A stretch of DNA of 64,000 bases from Polyangiaceae bacterium. GTDB taxonomy: Bacteria > Myxococcota_A > Polyangia > Polyangiales > Polyangiaceae. The translations under genes and the position numbers were made by a program. This document shows, one piece after another, positions 43,548-51,873 of this stretch. The stretch covers positions 62,001-126,000 of the forward strand of contig JADJYE010000015.1 of assembly GCA_016719945.1 (NCBI GenBank), given 5' to 3'. Position 1 is the first letter of the stretch. Each line of letters begins with the position of its first letter. The notes under the pieces are model-generated. The model was not told where the DNA came from. It ran no database searches and was given only the letters and a program-made list of their open reading frames with translations.

Positions 43548-45803
43548 ATGAATACAAAGCGGCTTCTGCGCGCGGCTGGCGCCTTTGGCGTCCTGACCGT
43601 CGGCTTCGGCAGCACGGCCGTCGGGTGTCTCAATCGCCCGATCGACCGCATCGATCCCCGAACCACGTCGACGGTCGTCGAGCGCCTCCAGCAGAGCGGC
43701 GTCGACAAGATCGACCTGCTGCTCGCCATCGACAACTCGATCTCGATGGCCGACAAGCAGCAGATCCTCGCGGCCGCGGTCCCGGACCTCGTCAACCGCC
43801 TGATCACGCCGAACTGCGTCGACGACATGGGCGTCGCGACCGGCCAGATCGTCGACGCGTCGGGCAAATGCCCCGACGGTTCGAAGCCCGAGTTCCCGCC
43901 GATCCGCGACATCAACGTCGGCGTCATCAGCTCGTCGCTGGGCGACCTCACCAGCGGCGCCTGCGGCTCGGCGTCGATCATCAACCCTGACGACCGTGGC
44001 CGCTTGCTGACGCGCACCGGCTCCGGCGCCGCGCCCGTGGACTTCCAGGGCCAGGGCTTCCTCGGCTGGGACCCCGACAGCGAGCGTGGCGGTCAGGCGA
44101 ACCCGACCGAGCTCATCGCCGACCTGACCGACATGGTCGTCGGCGTCGATCAGGTCGGTTGCGGCTACGAGATGGGCCTCGAGTCGGTGCTGCGCTTCCT
44201 GGTCGACCCGGATCCGTACGACTCGCTCGTCGAGGAGAGCAACAACCTGGTCGAGCAGGGCACCGACGAGGTCGTGCTGCAGCAGCGCGCCAACTTCCTG
44301 CGCCCCGACTCGCTGCTCGCGATCCTCATCCTGTCGGACGAGAACGACTGCTCGATCAACGTCAAGGAGCAGGGCTTCCTCGCGCTCGGCGGGCCGTTCT
44401 ACCGCTCGACCAGCGAGTGCAAGACCGACCCGAACAGCGAGTGCTGCACGAGCTGCGGCCTCAACGTCCCGAGCGGCTGCGACGCCGGCGGAGACTGCAC
44501 CGGCGCGGGCGGCTCGAAGTACGACCCGACCGAGGACCACCAGAACCTGAAGTGCTACCGCCAGAAGGAGCGCTACGGCGTCAACTTCCTCTACCCGACG
44601 GCGCGCTACGTCAACGCGTTCACCCGCTACAAGATCGACCCCGACGCGGTCGACTACGACGGCGACTCGGTCGTGAACCCGCTATTCGACGACCTCGGCG
44701 GCACCGGCGGCTCGATCCGCAGCCCTGACCTCGTATTCGTCGCCGGCATCGTCGGCGTGCCCTGGCAGGCCATCGCGAAGACCGACGGCTCGGGCAACCC
44801 CGACCTGTCGCTCGGCTTCAAGACCTACGACGACCTCTCGGAGACCGAGACCGCCGACGGCAACGCGCTCGACACGCTGATCGGCGACCCCGACGGCAAC
44901 GTCGACCCGACCGACCCGTTCATGGTCCAGGCGACCTCGCCGCGCTCGGGCATGAGCGAGCTCTTGGGGTACTCGCCCTCGTCGAACAACCCGATCAACG
45001 GCAACGACTGGACCATCTACGACTCGACCGATCCGAACGACGGACCCGACGACCTCGAGTACGCCTGCATCTTCCCGCTGAACACCCCGGTGACCCCGGG
45101 CTTCGACTGCGACGACTGCACCGGCCCCGAGTGCGACAACCCGCTCTGCCAGGGGCAGACGACGACCCAGGTCAACGCGAAGGCGTACCCTGGCCTGCGT
45201 TACCTCTCGGTGCTCCGCGGCATGGCGACCCAGGGCATCTTCGCCTCGATCTGCCCGGCCGAGGTCTCGAACACCGGGTCGCCGATCTACGGCTACCGCC
45301 CCGCCGTGAACACGATCGTCGATCGCCTCAAGGAGCAGCTCGGCGGCCAGTGCCTGCCGCGTAAGCTCACGGTCGACCCGAACACCGGCACGGTGCCCTG
45401 CCTCGTCATCGAGGCGCGCGTCACCGACGGTAACTGCGCCTGCAACCCGGACGAGGGTCGCGCCGAGATCCCGGAGCAGGTCGATGGCGCCGCCAACCCG
45501 ACCTACAACGCGGTGCTGGCGGCCCAGCAGTCCGAGTTCGCGAACCCCGACTGGGACTGCTTCTGCGAGATCGAGCAGCTGCAGACCGGCGACGCGAAGA
45601 CCGAGTGCCTCAACAACGCCGACCCCGACGCTGGGGCTCAAGGCGACGGCTGGTGCTACATCGATGCGGCCTCGGTTCCTCCCGTCGGCGACCCGGCGCT
45701 CGTCGCGAGCTGCCCGGCAGACGAGCAGCGCCTCGTGCGCTTCGTCGGTCAGGGCGACCCGAAGACCGGCGCGACCGTGTTCGTCACCTGCTCCGGCGAG
45801 TGA
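43548..45803 (+). CDS. Cys-rich lipoprotein with von Willebrand A-like motif (paralogue 2)
   Basis: Protein of 751 residues. ATG 43548 gives a lipoprotein signal ending at Cys27. The VWA-like D-N-S-I-S is at Asp62-Ser66 and I-L-S-D-E-N-D-C-S later. C-x-x-C clusters (C-C-T-S-C, C-D-D-C-T-G-P-E-C) are placed as in the paralogue at 32574, and N-terminal spacing is identical. The C-terminal quarter contains G-N-C-A-C-N-P-D and D-C-F-C-E-I-E-Q. It has a candidate sigma-54 promoter upstream and a strong terminator downstream, so it is a single-gene unit. It is probably a surface protein; ligand unknown. Confidence 0.85.
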   Translation: MNTKRLLRAAGAFGVLTVGFGSTAVGCLNRPIDRIDPRTTSTVVERLQQSGVDKIDLLLAIDNSISMADKQQILAAAVPDLVNRLITPNCVDDMGVATGQIVDASGKCPDGSKPEFPPIRDINVGVISSSLGDLTSGACGSASIINPDDRGRLLTRTGSGAAPVDFQGQGFLGWDPDSERGGQANPTELIADLTDMVVGVDQVGCGYEMGLESVLRFLVDPDPYDSLVEESNNLVEQGTDEVVLQQRANFLRPDSLLAILILSDENDCSINVKEQGFLALGGPFYRSTSECKTDPNSECCTSCGLNVPSGCDAGGDCTGAGGSKYDPTEDHQNLKCYRQKERYGVNFLYPTARYVNAFTRYKIDPDAVDYDGDSVVNPLFDDLGGTGGSIRSPDLVFVAGIVGVPWQAIAKTDGSGNPDLSLGFKTYDDLSETETADGNALDTLIGDPDGNVDPTDPFMVQATSPRSGMSELLGYSPSSNNPINGNDWTIYDSTDPNDGPDDLEYACIFPLNTPVTPGFDCDDCTGPECDNPLCQGQTTTQVNAKAYPGLRYLSVLRGMATQGIFASICPAEVSNTGSPIYGYRPAVNTIVDRLKEQLGGQCLPRKLTVDPNTGTVPCLVIEARVTDGNCACNPDEGRAEIPEQVDGAANPTYNAVLAAQQSEFANPDWDCFCEIEQLQTGDAKTECLNNADPDAGAQGDGWCYIDAASVPPVGDPALVASCPADEQRLVRFVGQGDPKTGATVFVTCSGE

Positions 45804-45826
45804 TCGAAGTCCGATAGCGCAGCACA

Positions 45827-45861
45827 CCACGAGGGCCGGCGACGGCCCTCGTGGCTTTTTG
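45827..45861 (+). terminator. Rho-independent terminator
   Basis: A perfect 12-pair stem, CCACGAGGGCCG (45827-45838) with CGGCCCTCGTGG (45843-45854), around the tetraloop GCGA, followed by C and five T. It starts 24 bases after the lipoprotein stop. It is the clearest intrinsic terminator in the window. Confidence 0.92.
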
Positions 45862-45900
45862 TAGCGGCCCGCCGCTGGAACATGGGCTAAGGCGTCAGCC

Positions 45901-46272
45901 ATGCGTGAGCAGGGCGTCCACAAGCTGGTGCACACGGTGCGCTTCGAGTCCGCGCGTCGCCTCCCGAAGACGCCGCCGACGCACCCCTGCCACAACGTCT
46001 ATGGGCTCGCGTTCTACCTCGACATCCACGTGGTCGGGCGGGTCGATCCGGCGACGGGCTGGGTGTTCGATTTCGCCGAGATCGAGCGCGCGATGAAGCC
46101 GCTCTACGACCGCATCGATCACCACTACCTGAACGACGTCGAGGGCCTGGAGAACCCGACGAGCGAGGTGCTGGTGACGTGGCTGTGGGATCACCTCCAG
46201 CCCAAGCTCCCGGGGCTCGTGAAGCTCGTCTTGCGCGAGAACGACGTCTCGCGCGTCATCTACCGCGGCTAG
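45901..46272 (+). CDS. QueD-like protein lacking the zinc-binding histidines
   Basis: Protein of 123 residues aligning over its whole length with 6-carboxy-tetrahydropterin synthase QueD: V-D-P-A-T-G-W-V-F-D-F-A-E, I-D-H-H-Y-L-N-D-V and L-E-N-P-T-S-E-V-L are near identical to E. coli QueD as I recall it. The three zinc His are gone: F-E-A-A-H-R-L-P reads F-E-S-A-R-R-L-P (Arg19), and H-G-H-S-F reads Y-G-L-A-F (Tyr34, Leu36). The catalytic Cys (Cys30), His of D-H-H and a late Glu remain. Zinc-dependent activity is unlikely. A true HGH-containing relative follows 22 bases later, so a pseudo-enzyme partner is possible. Confidence 0.85.
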   Translation: MREQGVHKLVHTVRFESARRLPKTPPTHPCHNVYGLAFYLDIHVVGRVDPATGWVFDFAEIERAMKPLYDRIDHHYLNDVEGLENPTSEVLVTWLWDHLQPKLPGLVKLVLRENDVSRVIYRG

Positions 46273-46294
46273 TCGCCGTCGCTGCCGCTGCACC

Positions 46295-46834
46295 ATGTTC
46301 CGCGCCTCCGCCTCCATCCACGCTCACTTCGCTCACCACGTGCGCGGCCACTCGGGCCCGTGCATCTCGCTGCACGGCCACACCTGGAAGCTCGAGGTGG
46401 TGCTCGAGGCGCGCGAGCTCGACAAGGAGGGCTTCGTCGTCGACTTCGACCGCGTCCACGCGGAGCTGCTGGTGCCGTGCTTCCAGCTGCTCGACCACAG
46501 CCTGGCGCTGGGTGAGGCCACCTGGCGGGAGACGAAGGAGCTGCTCGTCCCGCTCGGCGTGGCGCTGGTTCAATCGCGGCTCGAGACGCTCGGCCACGAA
46601 GGCGACGCCCCCGACTGCGTGTCGGGCGAGCTCGCGGGAGCGCGCAACGAGCGCCCCGGCGGCATCAAGCTCGCGGTCTTCCCCTTCACGCCCACGAGCG
46701 AGCGGCTCGCCGAGTGGCTGCACGACACTGCGCGCGCCCGCTTCGCGGACGACCGGGTCCGGGTCGCGTGCGGGCGCGTCTTTGAGACCTTGCACCCCGC
46801 CGAGACGATCGCCGAGTTCTGGCCCGACCGCTGA
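46295..46834 (+). CDS. 6-pyruvoyl-tetrahydropterin synthase/QueD family protein
   Basis: Protein of 179 residues of the tunnelling-fold PTPS/QueD family. It has the zinc-type motif C-I-S-L-H-G-H-T-W (HGH), V-V-D-F-D-R-V, and L-D-H-S-L-A-L-G. The central part carries an insertion of about 50 residues (E-T-K-E-L-L-V-P-L to P-G-G-I-K-L) compared with QueD of about 120 residues, and the end has F-E-T-L in place of the usual E-T. It may act in queuosine or pterin synthesis; no other queuosine genes are visible. It lies directly after the His-less relative. Confidence 0.82.
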   Translation: MFRASASIHAHFAHHVRGHSGPCISLHGHTWKLEVVLEARELDKEGFVVDFDRVHAELLVPCFQLLDHSLALGEATWRETKELLVPLGVALVQSRLETLGHEGDAPDCVSGELAGARNERPGGIKLAVFPFTPTSERLAEWLHDTARARFADDRVRVACGRVFETLHPAETIAEFWPDR

Positions 46835-46838
46835 GGCC

Positions 46839-48274
46839 TCAGGCCTCGTCGGGCTGGCCGGTGCCCTTGCGCCACGCGCGGAGGGCGGCCACCTCGGCCC
46901 GGGACGGGTTGATGATCAAGAAGCCGTGGTCTGCGTCGAGGAGCGCGACGTCCCCCGGCGCGGCCCAGCGATAGCCCCCCTCGACCTCGGCGATCGCGGG
47001 CACGCTCAGCAGCTTGAGCAGCACCTCGGTGCGCGGGTTCATGCGCTGGGTGAGCGCGATCCCGGCGGGCTGCGTCTTCGCGGTGATGATCAGGTCGAAC
47101 ACCGTGATCTGCTCGGCGAGCAGCACCGCCTTCGCAGGCACCATGCCGCGCGCGTCGTGCGAGGCGAACATCAGCACGGCGTCGACCAGGTCCTCGATGT
47201 CACGCGAGCGTTCGGCGAGGAACGGGTCGCCGACGATCCCGTTCGCCGCGCGGGTGACCTCGCGCGCGAGGCTGGAGAGCGCCTCGGGGGCGCCGAGCCC
47301 GCTCATCACCAGCTCGACCGCGCGCTCGCGCAGGCGCGAGTCGCTCGCCATCAGCGCGTAGTTCGCGAGGAAGCTCGTCTCCCCCACGAGGTGCAGGGCG
47401 AGCGCGCGCTTCTGAGCGCGATGACCGCCTTCTCGACCGTATCGAAGGCCCCGAGCAGGCGCTTCTCTTCGTCGTGACGAGCGGGGATGCGGCGATCCTT
47501 GGCGGGGCGGCGGAGCGCGGCGACCGCGCCGAGCGCCCGCCCACCGAACAGCGGTCGGCCGGGGAGCGTGACCTTTCGCGTCCCGCCGCCCGTCTTGCGC
47601 AAGGGCTTGTCGCGCAGGACGTCGAGCAGCGCGGCGTGCCGCACCGCGTGGGCGATGGGACCCGTGAGGGTCGTCGCGAGGATGATCTCTTCCTCGGTGA
47701 ACGCGCCCTTCTGGCGCTGCGCGACGAGCGCGCCGAGCGGGCGCCGATCAGGACCGAGGATCGGCACCGCGAGGAAGACCGGGAAGCGGTCCTCGTCGAG
47801 CTGCTCGAACCGGCGGAAGTGTTCGTGCCCCGACGCGCGCACCGCCGCGACCGGCAACAGCTGCTGCACCGCGAGGCCCGTGAGGCCCTCACCGACGCGC
47901 AGCCGGATGCGGCCCTGCGCGCGCGGACCGAAGCCGACGTTGCCGCGGAGCACGAGCCCGTCTCCGTGGCCCTCGAGCAGGTACAAGGACACCACCGGCG
48001 CCTCGAGCAGCGCGGCGACCCGCTGGGGGAAGCCGTCGAGCAACGCCGTGAGCGGCATCGTCTTCGACACGAACGAGACGAAGTCGAAGGCCGCGCCGAC
48101 GCGCCCCTCGCGCGGCACGGCGGGCGCGAGCGCGCGCGCGGCCGACACCGGCGTCGGCGGGTCGGCAGAGCGCGGATCGGCAGAGCGCGGATCGGCAGAG
48201 CGCGGGTCGGCGGGGTGCGGGGCTGCGGAGCGCGGCTCGCCCGTGCGACGTGACTTCGACTTCGAGGGGACCAT
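46839..48274 (-). pseudogene. GAF-domain PtsP-like protein without the PEP-binding domain, frameshifted as sequenced
   Basis: ATG 48274 starts with a Ser/Arg/Pro-rich region containing an A-D-P-R-S repeat. A GAF domain spans about residues 60-205 (V-S-L-Y-L-L-E-G, G-E-G-L-T-G-L-A-V, P-I-L-G-P-D-R-R-P-L-G-A-L). Then comes a helical region like the N-terminus of enzyme I/PtsP (F-L-A-E-R-S-R-D-I-E-D-L-V) and a swivelling domain. The expected G-G-x-T-S-H active site reads A-L-T-Q-R-M-N-P-R-T-E, so the phosphorylated His is absent, and the C-terminal PEP barrel is missing. The frame breaks near 47405 (one C lacking restores L-Q-K-R-A-L). Probably a non-catalytic regulator; the frameshift is likely a sequencing error. 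Confidence 0.72.
48159..48218. repeat. 15-base tandem repeat within the GAF-protein gene
   Basis: The unit GGATCGGCAGAGCGC occurs in four near-identical copies (48159, 48174, 48189 and a degenerate one at 48204). On the minus strand it codes repeated A-D-P-R-S in the disordered N-terminus of the GAF protein. Confidence 0.85.
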
Positions 48275-48333
48275 CGGACATTCGGCGGCCGGTCGGTGGC
48301 CGGTCGTCGGACGTGCGTGTACCATCATCCCCC

Positions 48334-49404
48334 ATGGATCGACAGACGTTCGGGCGGCGCGCCGTCCTCGGGGGTGCCGTGGCCGCCGCCGCATCTGCCG
48401 CCCTCCTGGGGATCGACCATGCCGCCGCGGGTCCGCGCTCGTCGCTGGTCGCCAAGCCGCCCGCAGGCTTCGTGCCCATGAGCGTCCCGGGCAAGGTCGT
48501 CCGCGTCGACAAGGCCAACACCCTGTTGCCCAACGGCCTGTGGCCGAAGCAAGAGGCCGCGACCGCGATGCTCGAGCGGGTGATGGCCGAGCTGACCGGC
48601 AAGAGCGATCTAGGCGAGGCCTTCGCCAAGTTCGTCCACAAGGACGACAAGGTCGCCATCAAGCCCAACGGCATCGCCGGCCGCGTCGGCCAGACGATGG
48701 CGTCCAACAAGGAGCTCGTGCTCGCGATCGTGAAGGGCATCATCGCGGCCGGTGTGCCCGCGAAGAACATCACGATCTTCGAGCAGTACCCGAGCTTCCT
48801 CAAGGGGACGCGGGTGTGGACCAAGGAGTCGAAGCTCGACGAGGCGTTCCCGGCCGGCATCAGCACGAGCGTCCACGAGAACAAGGACGCGACGATGGAC
48901 GAGATCACCGTCGCGGGCGTGAAGACCAAGTTCGTGCGCGCCTTCACCGAGGCGACCTGTGTCATCAACGTGAGCCAGATCAAGGACCACTCGATCTGCG
49001 GCTACACGGGTACGATGAAGAACATCACCCACGGGGCGCTGATCAACCCTCACGACTTCCACGAGCACAACGCGAGCCCACAGATCGCCCAGCTCTATGC
49101 GCAAGACATCGTGAAGAGCCGCGTGCGGCTGCACATCGCCGACGGCTTCAAGCTCATCTACGACGAGGGGCCGCTCGACAAGAACGCGAAGCGCCGCGTG
49201 CCCCACGAGGCGGTGTACGCCTCGACCGATCCCGTGGCGCTCGACGTCATCGGCTGGGAGATCATCGAGCAGCACCGCAAGGACAACGGCCTGCCGACCC
49301 TCAAGGCCGACGGGCGCGAGCCGTCCTACATCAAGTCGGCGGCCGACCTCGGCCTCGGCGTGTTCGACAAGAACCAGATCAAGCTTCGCCAGGTGAAGAT
49401 CTGA
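48334..49404 (+). CDS. DUF362 protein exported by the Tat pathway
   Basis: Protein of 356 residues. ATG 48334 gives a twin-arginine signal (F-G-R-R-A-V-L-G-G, then A-A-A-A-S-A-A-L-L-G). The remainder follows DUF362: V-A-I-K-P-N-G-I-A-G, E-L-V-L-A-I-V-K-G-I-I, C-V-I-N-V-S-Q-I-K-D-H, T-G-T-M-K-N and Y-A-S-T-D-P-V-A-L-D. The Fe-S ferredoxin part that some family members have is missing. Tat export suggests folding with a cofactor before secretion. Reaction unknown. It is divergent from the GAF protein gene. Confidence 0.88.
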   Translation: MDRQTFGRRAVLGGAVAAAASAALLGIDHAAAGPRSSLVAKPPAGFVPMSVPGKVVRVDKANTLLPNGLWPKQEAATAMLERVMAELTGKSDLGEAFAKFVHKDDKVAIKPNGIAGRVGQTMASNKELVLAIVKGIIAAGVPAKNITIFEQYPSFLKGTRVWTKESKLDEAFPAGISTSVHENKDATMDEITVAGVKTKFVRAFTEATCVINVSQIKDHSICGYTGTMKNITHGALINPHDFHEHNASPQIAQLYAQDIVKSRVRLHIADGFKLIYDEGPLDKNAKRRVPHEAVYASTDPVALDVIGWEIIEQHRKDNGLPTLKADGREPSYIKSAADLGLGVFDKNQIKLRQVKI

Positions 49405-49418
49405 GGGAACCCTAGTCC

Positions 49419-49439
49419 CGTGGAAACGGAGTTTCCACG
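49419..49439. terminator. 9-pair hairpin downstream of the DUF362 gene
   Basis: CGTGGAAAC (49419-49427) pairs perfectly with GTTTCCACG (49431-49439) around GGA, starting 15 bases after the stop. There is no T run on either strand directly after, so it may stabilise the mRNA end rather than terminate transcription. Confidence 0.4.
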
Positions 49440-49486
49440 AAGACAATGACGAGTCCCCTTCGGAACAAACCAACGCGTTTGCAGGG

Positions 49487-49528
49487 GAATTCGGGCCGCC
49501 TTCGCCCCGTCAGGGGCGGCCCGAATTC
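49487..49528. terminator. 14-pair inverted repeat between convergent genes
   Basis: GAATTCGGGCCGCC (49487-49500) is perfectly repeated in inverse at 49515-49528 with a 14-base loop that itself can fold through CCCC/GGGG. It lies between the convergent DUF362 gene and the small membrane protein gene, and TTCTT follows on the plus side. It probably works as a bidirectional terminator. Confidence 0.65.
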
Positions 49529-49585
49529 TTCAAGCATGCGTGGTTCCAGGGGACTTTGGTCGATCGCGCACTCGATCCCATGATG

Positions 49586-49840
49586 TCATCGCCCGACGAC
49601 GAGCCAGGCAACGCCCCGCGTGACCGCGTAGAGCACCACGGCCGCCGCCCACAGGCCCGCCGTCCAGCGGCGCCCCGCTCGCCAGCCGTAGATCGGCGCG
49701 AGCGGCGGCAGGGCCAGCGCGGCGAGGCCCCGCCAGCGGGGTCGGTGCGCGAAGGTGAGGGCGGCGAGCAGCACGAGGTGGGCGGTCACGAGCGTCGCGA
49801 ACGCGAGCACCCCGAGCGCAAACAGCGCGACCTGCACCAT
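49586..49840 (-). CDS. Small membrane protein
   Basis: Protein of 84 residues with two to three hydrophobic helices (V-A-L-F-A-L-G-V-L-A-F-A-T-L-V, L-A-A-L-A-L-P-P-L-A-P, G-L-W-A-A-A-V-V-L-Y-A-V) and a short basic loop P-I-Y-G-W-R-A-G-R-R. The L-P-P-L-A-P-x-Y-G-W-R-A-G segment looks like that of small conserved membrane proteins in related genomes, from memory. Function unknown. Confidence 0.6.
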   Translation of the reverse strand: MVQVALFALGVLAFATLVTAHLVLLAALTFAHRPRWRGLAALALPPLAPIYGWRAGRRWTAGLWAAAVVLYAVTRGVAWLVVGR

Positions 49841-49960
49841 GGGGGCGGTAATCTACATGGTTTGGCGGGCGCTCGCCCCAGCGCCGGGGGCGGCTCGGCT
49901 CCCACCACAAATGCCTGCACCCCAAAAACCTTCAGCTAAGCTCGGCCGGTCGACTTCCAT

Positions 49961-51873
49961 GATCAAGAGCACCTCCTCTCCCGTGTGGCTCGGCCTGGTC
50001 GGCGGAGCCTTCTCCTCAGCGCGGCGGTCGGCTTCAGCACCGCCAAAGCTGGCCCGAACCGCAGCGACATCATGCCGCTCGCCGACGTGAAGGCGGGCAT
50101 GAAGGGCTACGGGCTCACGGTCTTCGCCGGCACCAAGCCCGAGAAGTTCGACGTCGAGATCCTCGGCGTGTTGAAGGGCTTCCGGCCCAATCAGGACCTC
50201 ATCCTGATCAAGACCCCGAACCACCCCGGCTCGACGCCGCCCGCACCGTCGCGGGCATGAGCGGCAGCCCGATCTACCTCGAGGGCAAGATGATCGGCGC
50301 CTACGCCTACGGCTGGACGTTCGGCGCCGAGCCGATCGCCGGGGTCACGCCGATCCAGAGCATGATCGACGACCTCGACAAGCCCATCCCGCCGCTGTTC
50401 AAGCCGCGCGAGAATTTCTTCCCGAAGTCGAAGGACGCCGGCAAGACGGGCAAGGTCGTCTCGCCGTCGCCGCGCATGCTCAGCGGCCTCTTCGACGCGT
50501 CGAGCTCCGCGCCGCTCACCCAATACGACCTCGAGGTCCACGCGAAGCAGCTCGGCGCGCGCAGCGCCAAGGAGCGCGGGCTGGGGACGACGTCGACGGT
50601 CGCCGCCGCCGCGACCCCGATGATGATGGGCGGGATGACGCCCGGCGCGATGAAGGTCGCCGAGCAGCTGCTGTCGCCGATGGGCCTCGAGCCCGTCCAG
50701 GCGGGCGGCAGCGGGAGCACCGTCGCGGCAGACGCGCCGACCGGGTTCGTCGACGGCGGCGCCATCGGCGTGCAGCTGATCCGAGGCGACATCTCGATGA
50801 TGGGCCTCGGCACGGTCACCCGCGTCGAGGGTGACAAGCTGATCGCGTTCGGTCACCCGATGCAGGGCGGCGGCGCGAGCGATCTGCCGACGGCCGTGGC
50901 GAAGGTGCACTGGATCCTCGCGAGCACCAACCGCAGCTTCAAGATCGGAGAGGCCGTGCGGCCCGTAGGCACGCTGGTCAACGATCGCCAGGCCTCGATC
51001 GTGGTCGATTCGAAGCGCATGCCGAGCACCTTCCCGGTGTCGGTGCTGATCGAGGGGGTCGAGGGCGCGACCAAGACGAAGTGGGACTCGGTCTGCGCCC
51101 ACGACCCGTTCATGGCGCCCTTCCTCGCGGCGTTCGCGCTGGGCAACCCGATCGAGACCACGACGCCCGAGCACGGCGACATGACCTGGCGCGCGACCAC
51201 GAAGCTGAAGATCGCGGGCTACGGCGACATCACCCTGAAAGACTTCGGCGCCACCTCCGGCGATCCGATCGGCGCGGACGCGTTCATCCGCAGCCGCGTG
51301 ACACGCGCGCTCGGCGCGCTGCTCAACAACCCCTGGGAAGACGTGCGCATCGACGGCGTCGAGTCGACGGTCAAGGTCACCTTCGCGCGCGAGGTGGCGA
51401 TGATCCGCGGCACGCAGGCGCTCGACCTCGAGGTCGATCCGGGCGAGCCGGTGAAGATTCAGCTCGAGCTGATGCCCTTCATGGGCAAGGCCGAGAAGAA
51501 GGTGATCGAGGTGCCGATCCCGTCCAACCTCGACGGTGAAGAGGTCGAGATCGAGATCGCCCCCGGCTACGAGATCGAGCGGCCGCGCGCCGCGCCCGAG
51601 AGCGTGACCGATCTGATCGCCGCGCTCAGCGACCCGACCTACCCGGAGGAGAGCCTGGTGGCGACCGTGCGCATCAAGGGCCAAGGCGGCGCCTCGTTCC
51701 GCGGCAACGTCGCCACGCGGCTGCCCCCGGGCGCGCTCGATCAGCTCAAGACGAGCGCCACGTCGATCGGCCCCGACACGTTCGGCGCAGTGCAGCAGAC
51801 CAGCCACCCGATGAAGCGCTTCATCGTCGGACGCGATCGCGTCCGCGTGAAGGTCCGTCCCAACCTCAAGTGA
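49961..51873 (+). pseudogene. SpoIVB/S55-like serine peptidase domain protein, frameshifted as sequenced
   Basis: ATG 49961 starts a signal-like segment (V-W-L-G-L-V-G-G-A-F). The frame then breaks near 50012 and again near 50230; adding one C and one G respectively restores F-L-L-S-A-A-V-G and H-P-(G)-L-D-A-A-R-T-V. The joined product of about 635 residues contains L-A-D-V-K-A-G-M-K-G-Y-G-L-T-V-F and G-M-S-G-S-P-I-Y-L-E-G-K, the nucleophile Ser motif of peptidase S55, as in SpoIVB. The C-terminal 400 residues are beta-rich and unassigned. Its stop overlaps the next start. It is probably a periplasmic protease or PDZ-like binding protein and intact in the organism. Confidence 0.75.

Noticed and set aside
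45804..45900. Small RNA at the strong terminator
   Set aside because: No promoter-like sequence between the lipoprotein stop and the hairpin; it is explained as the end of the lipoprotein transcript.
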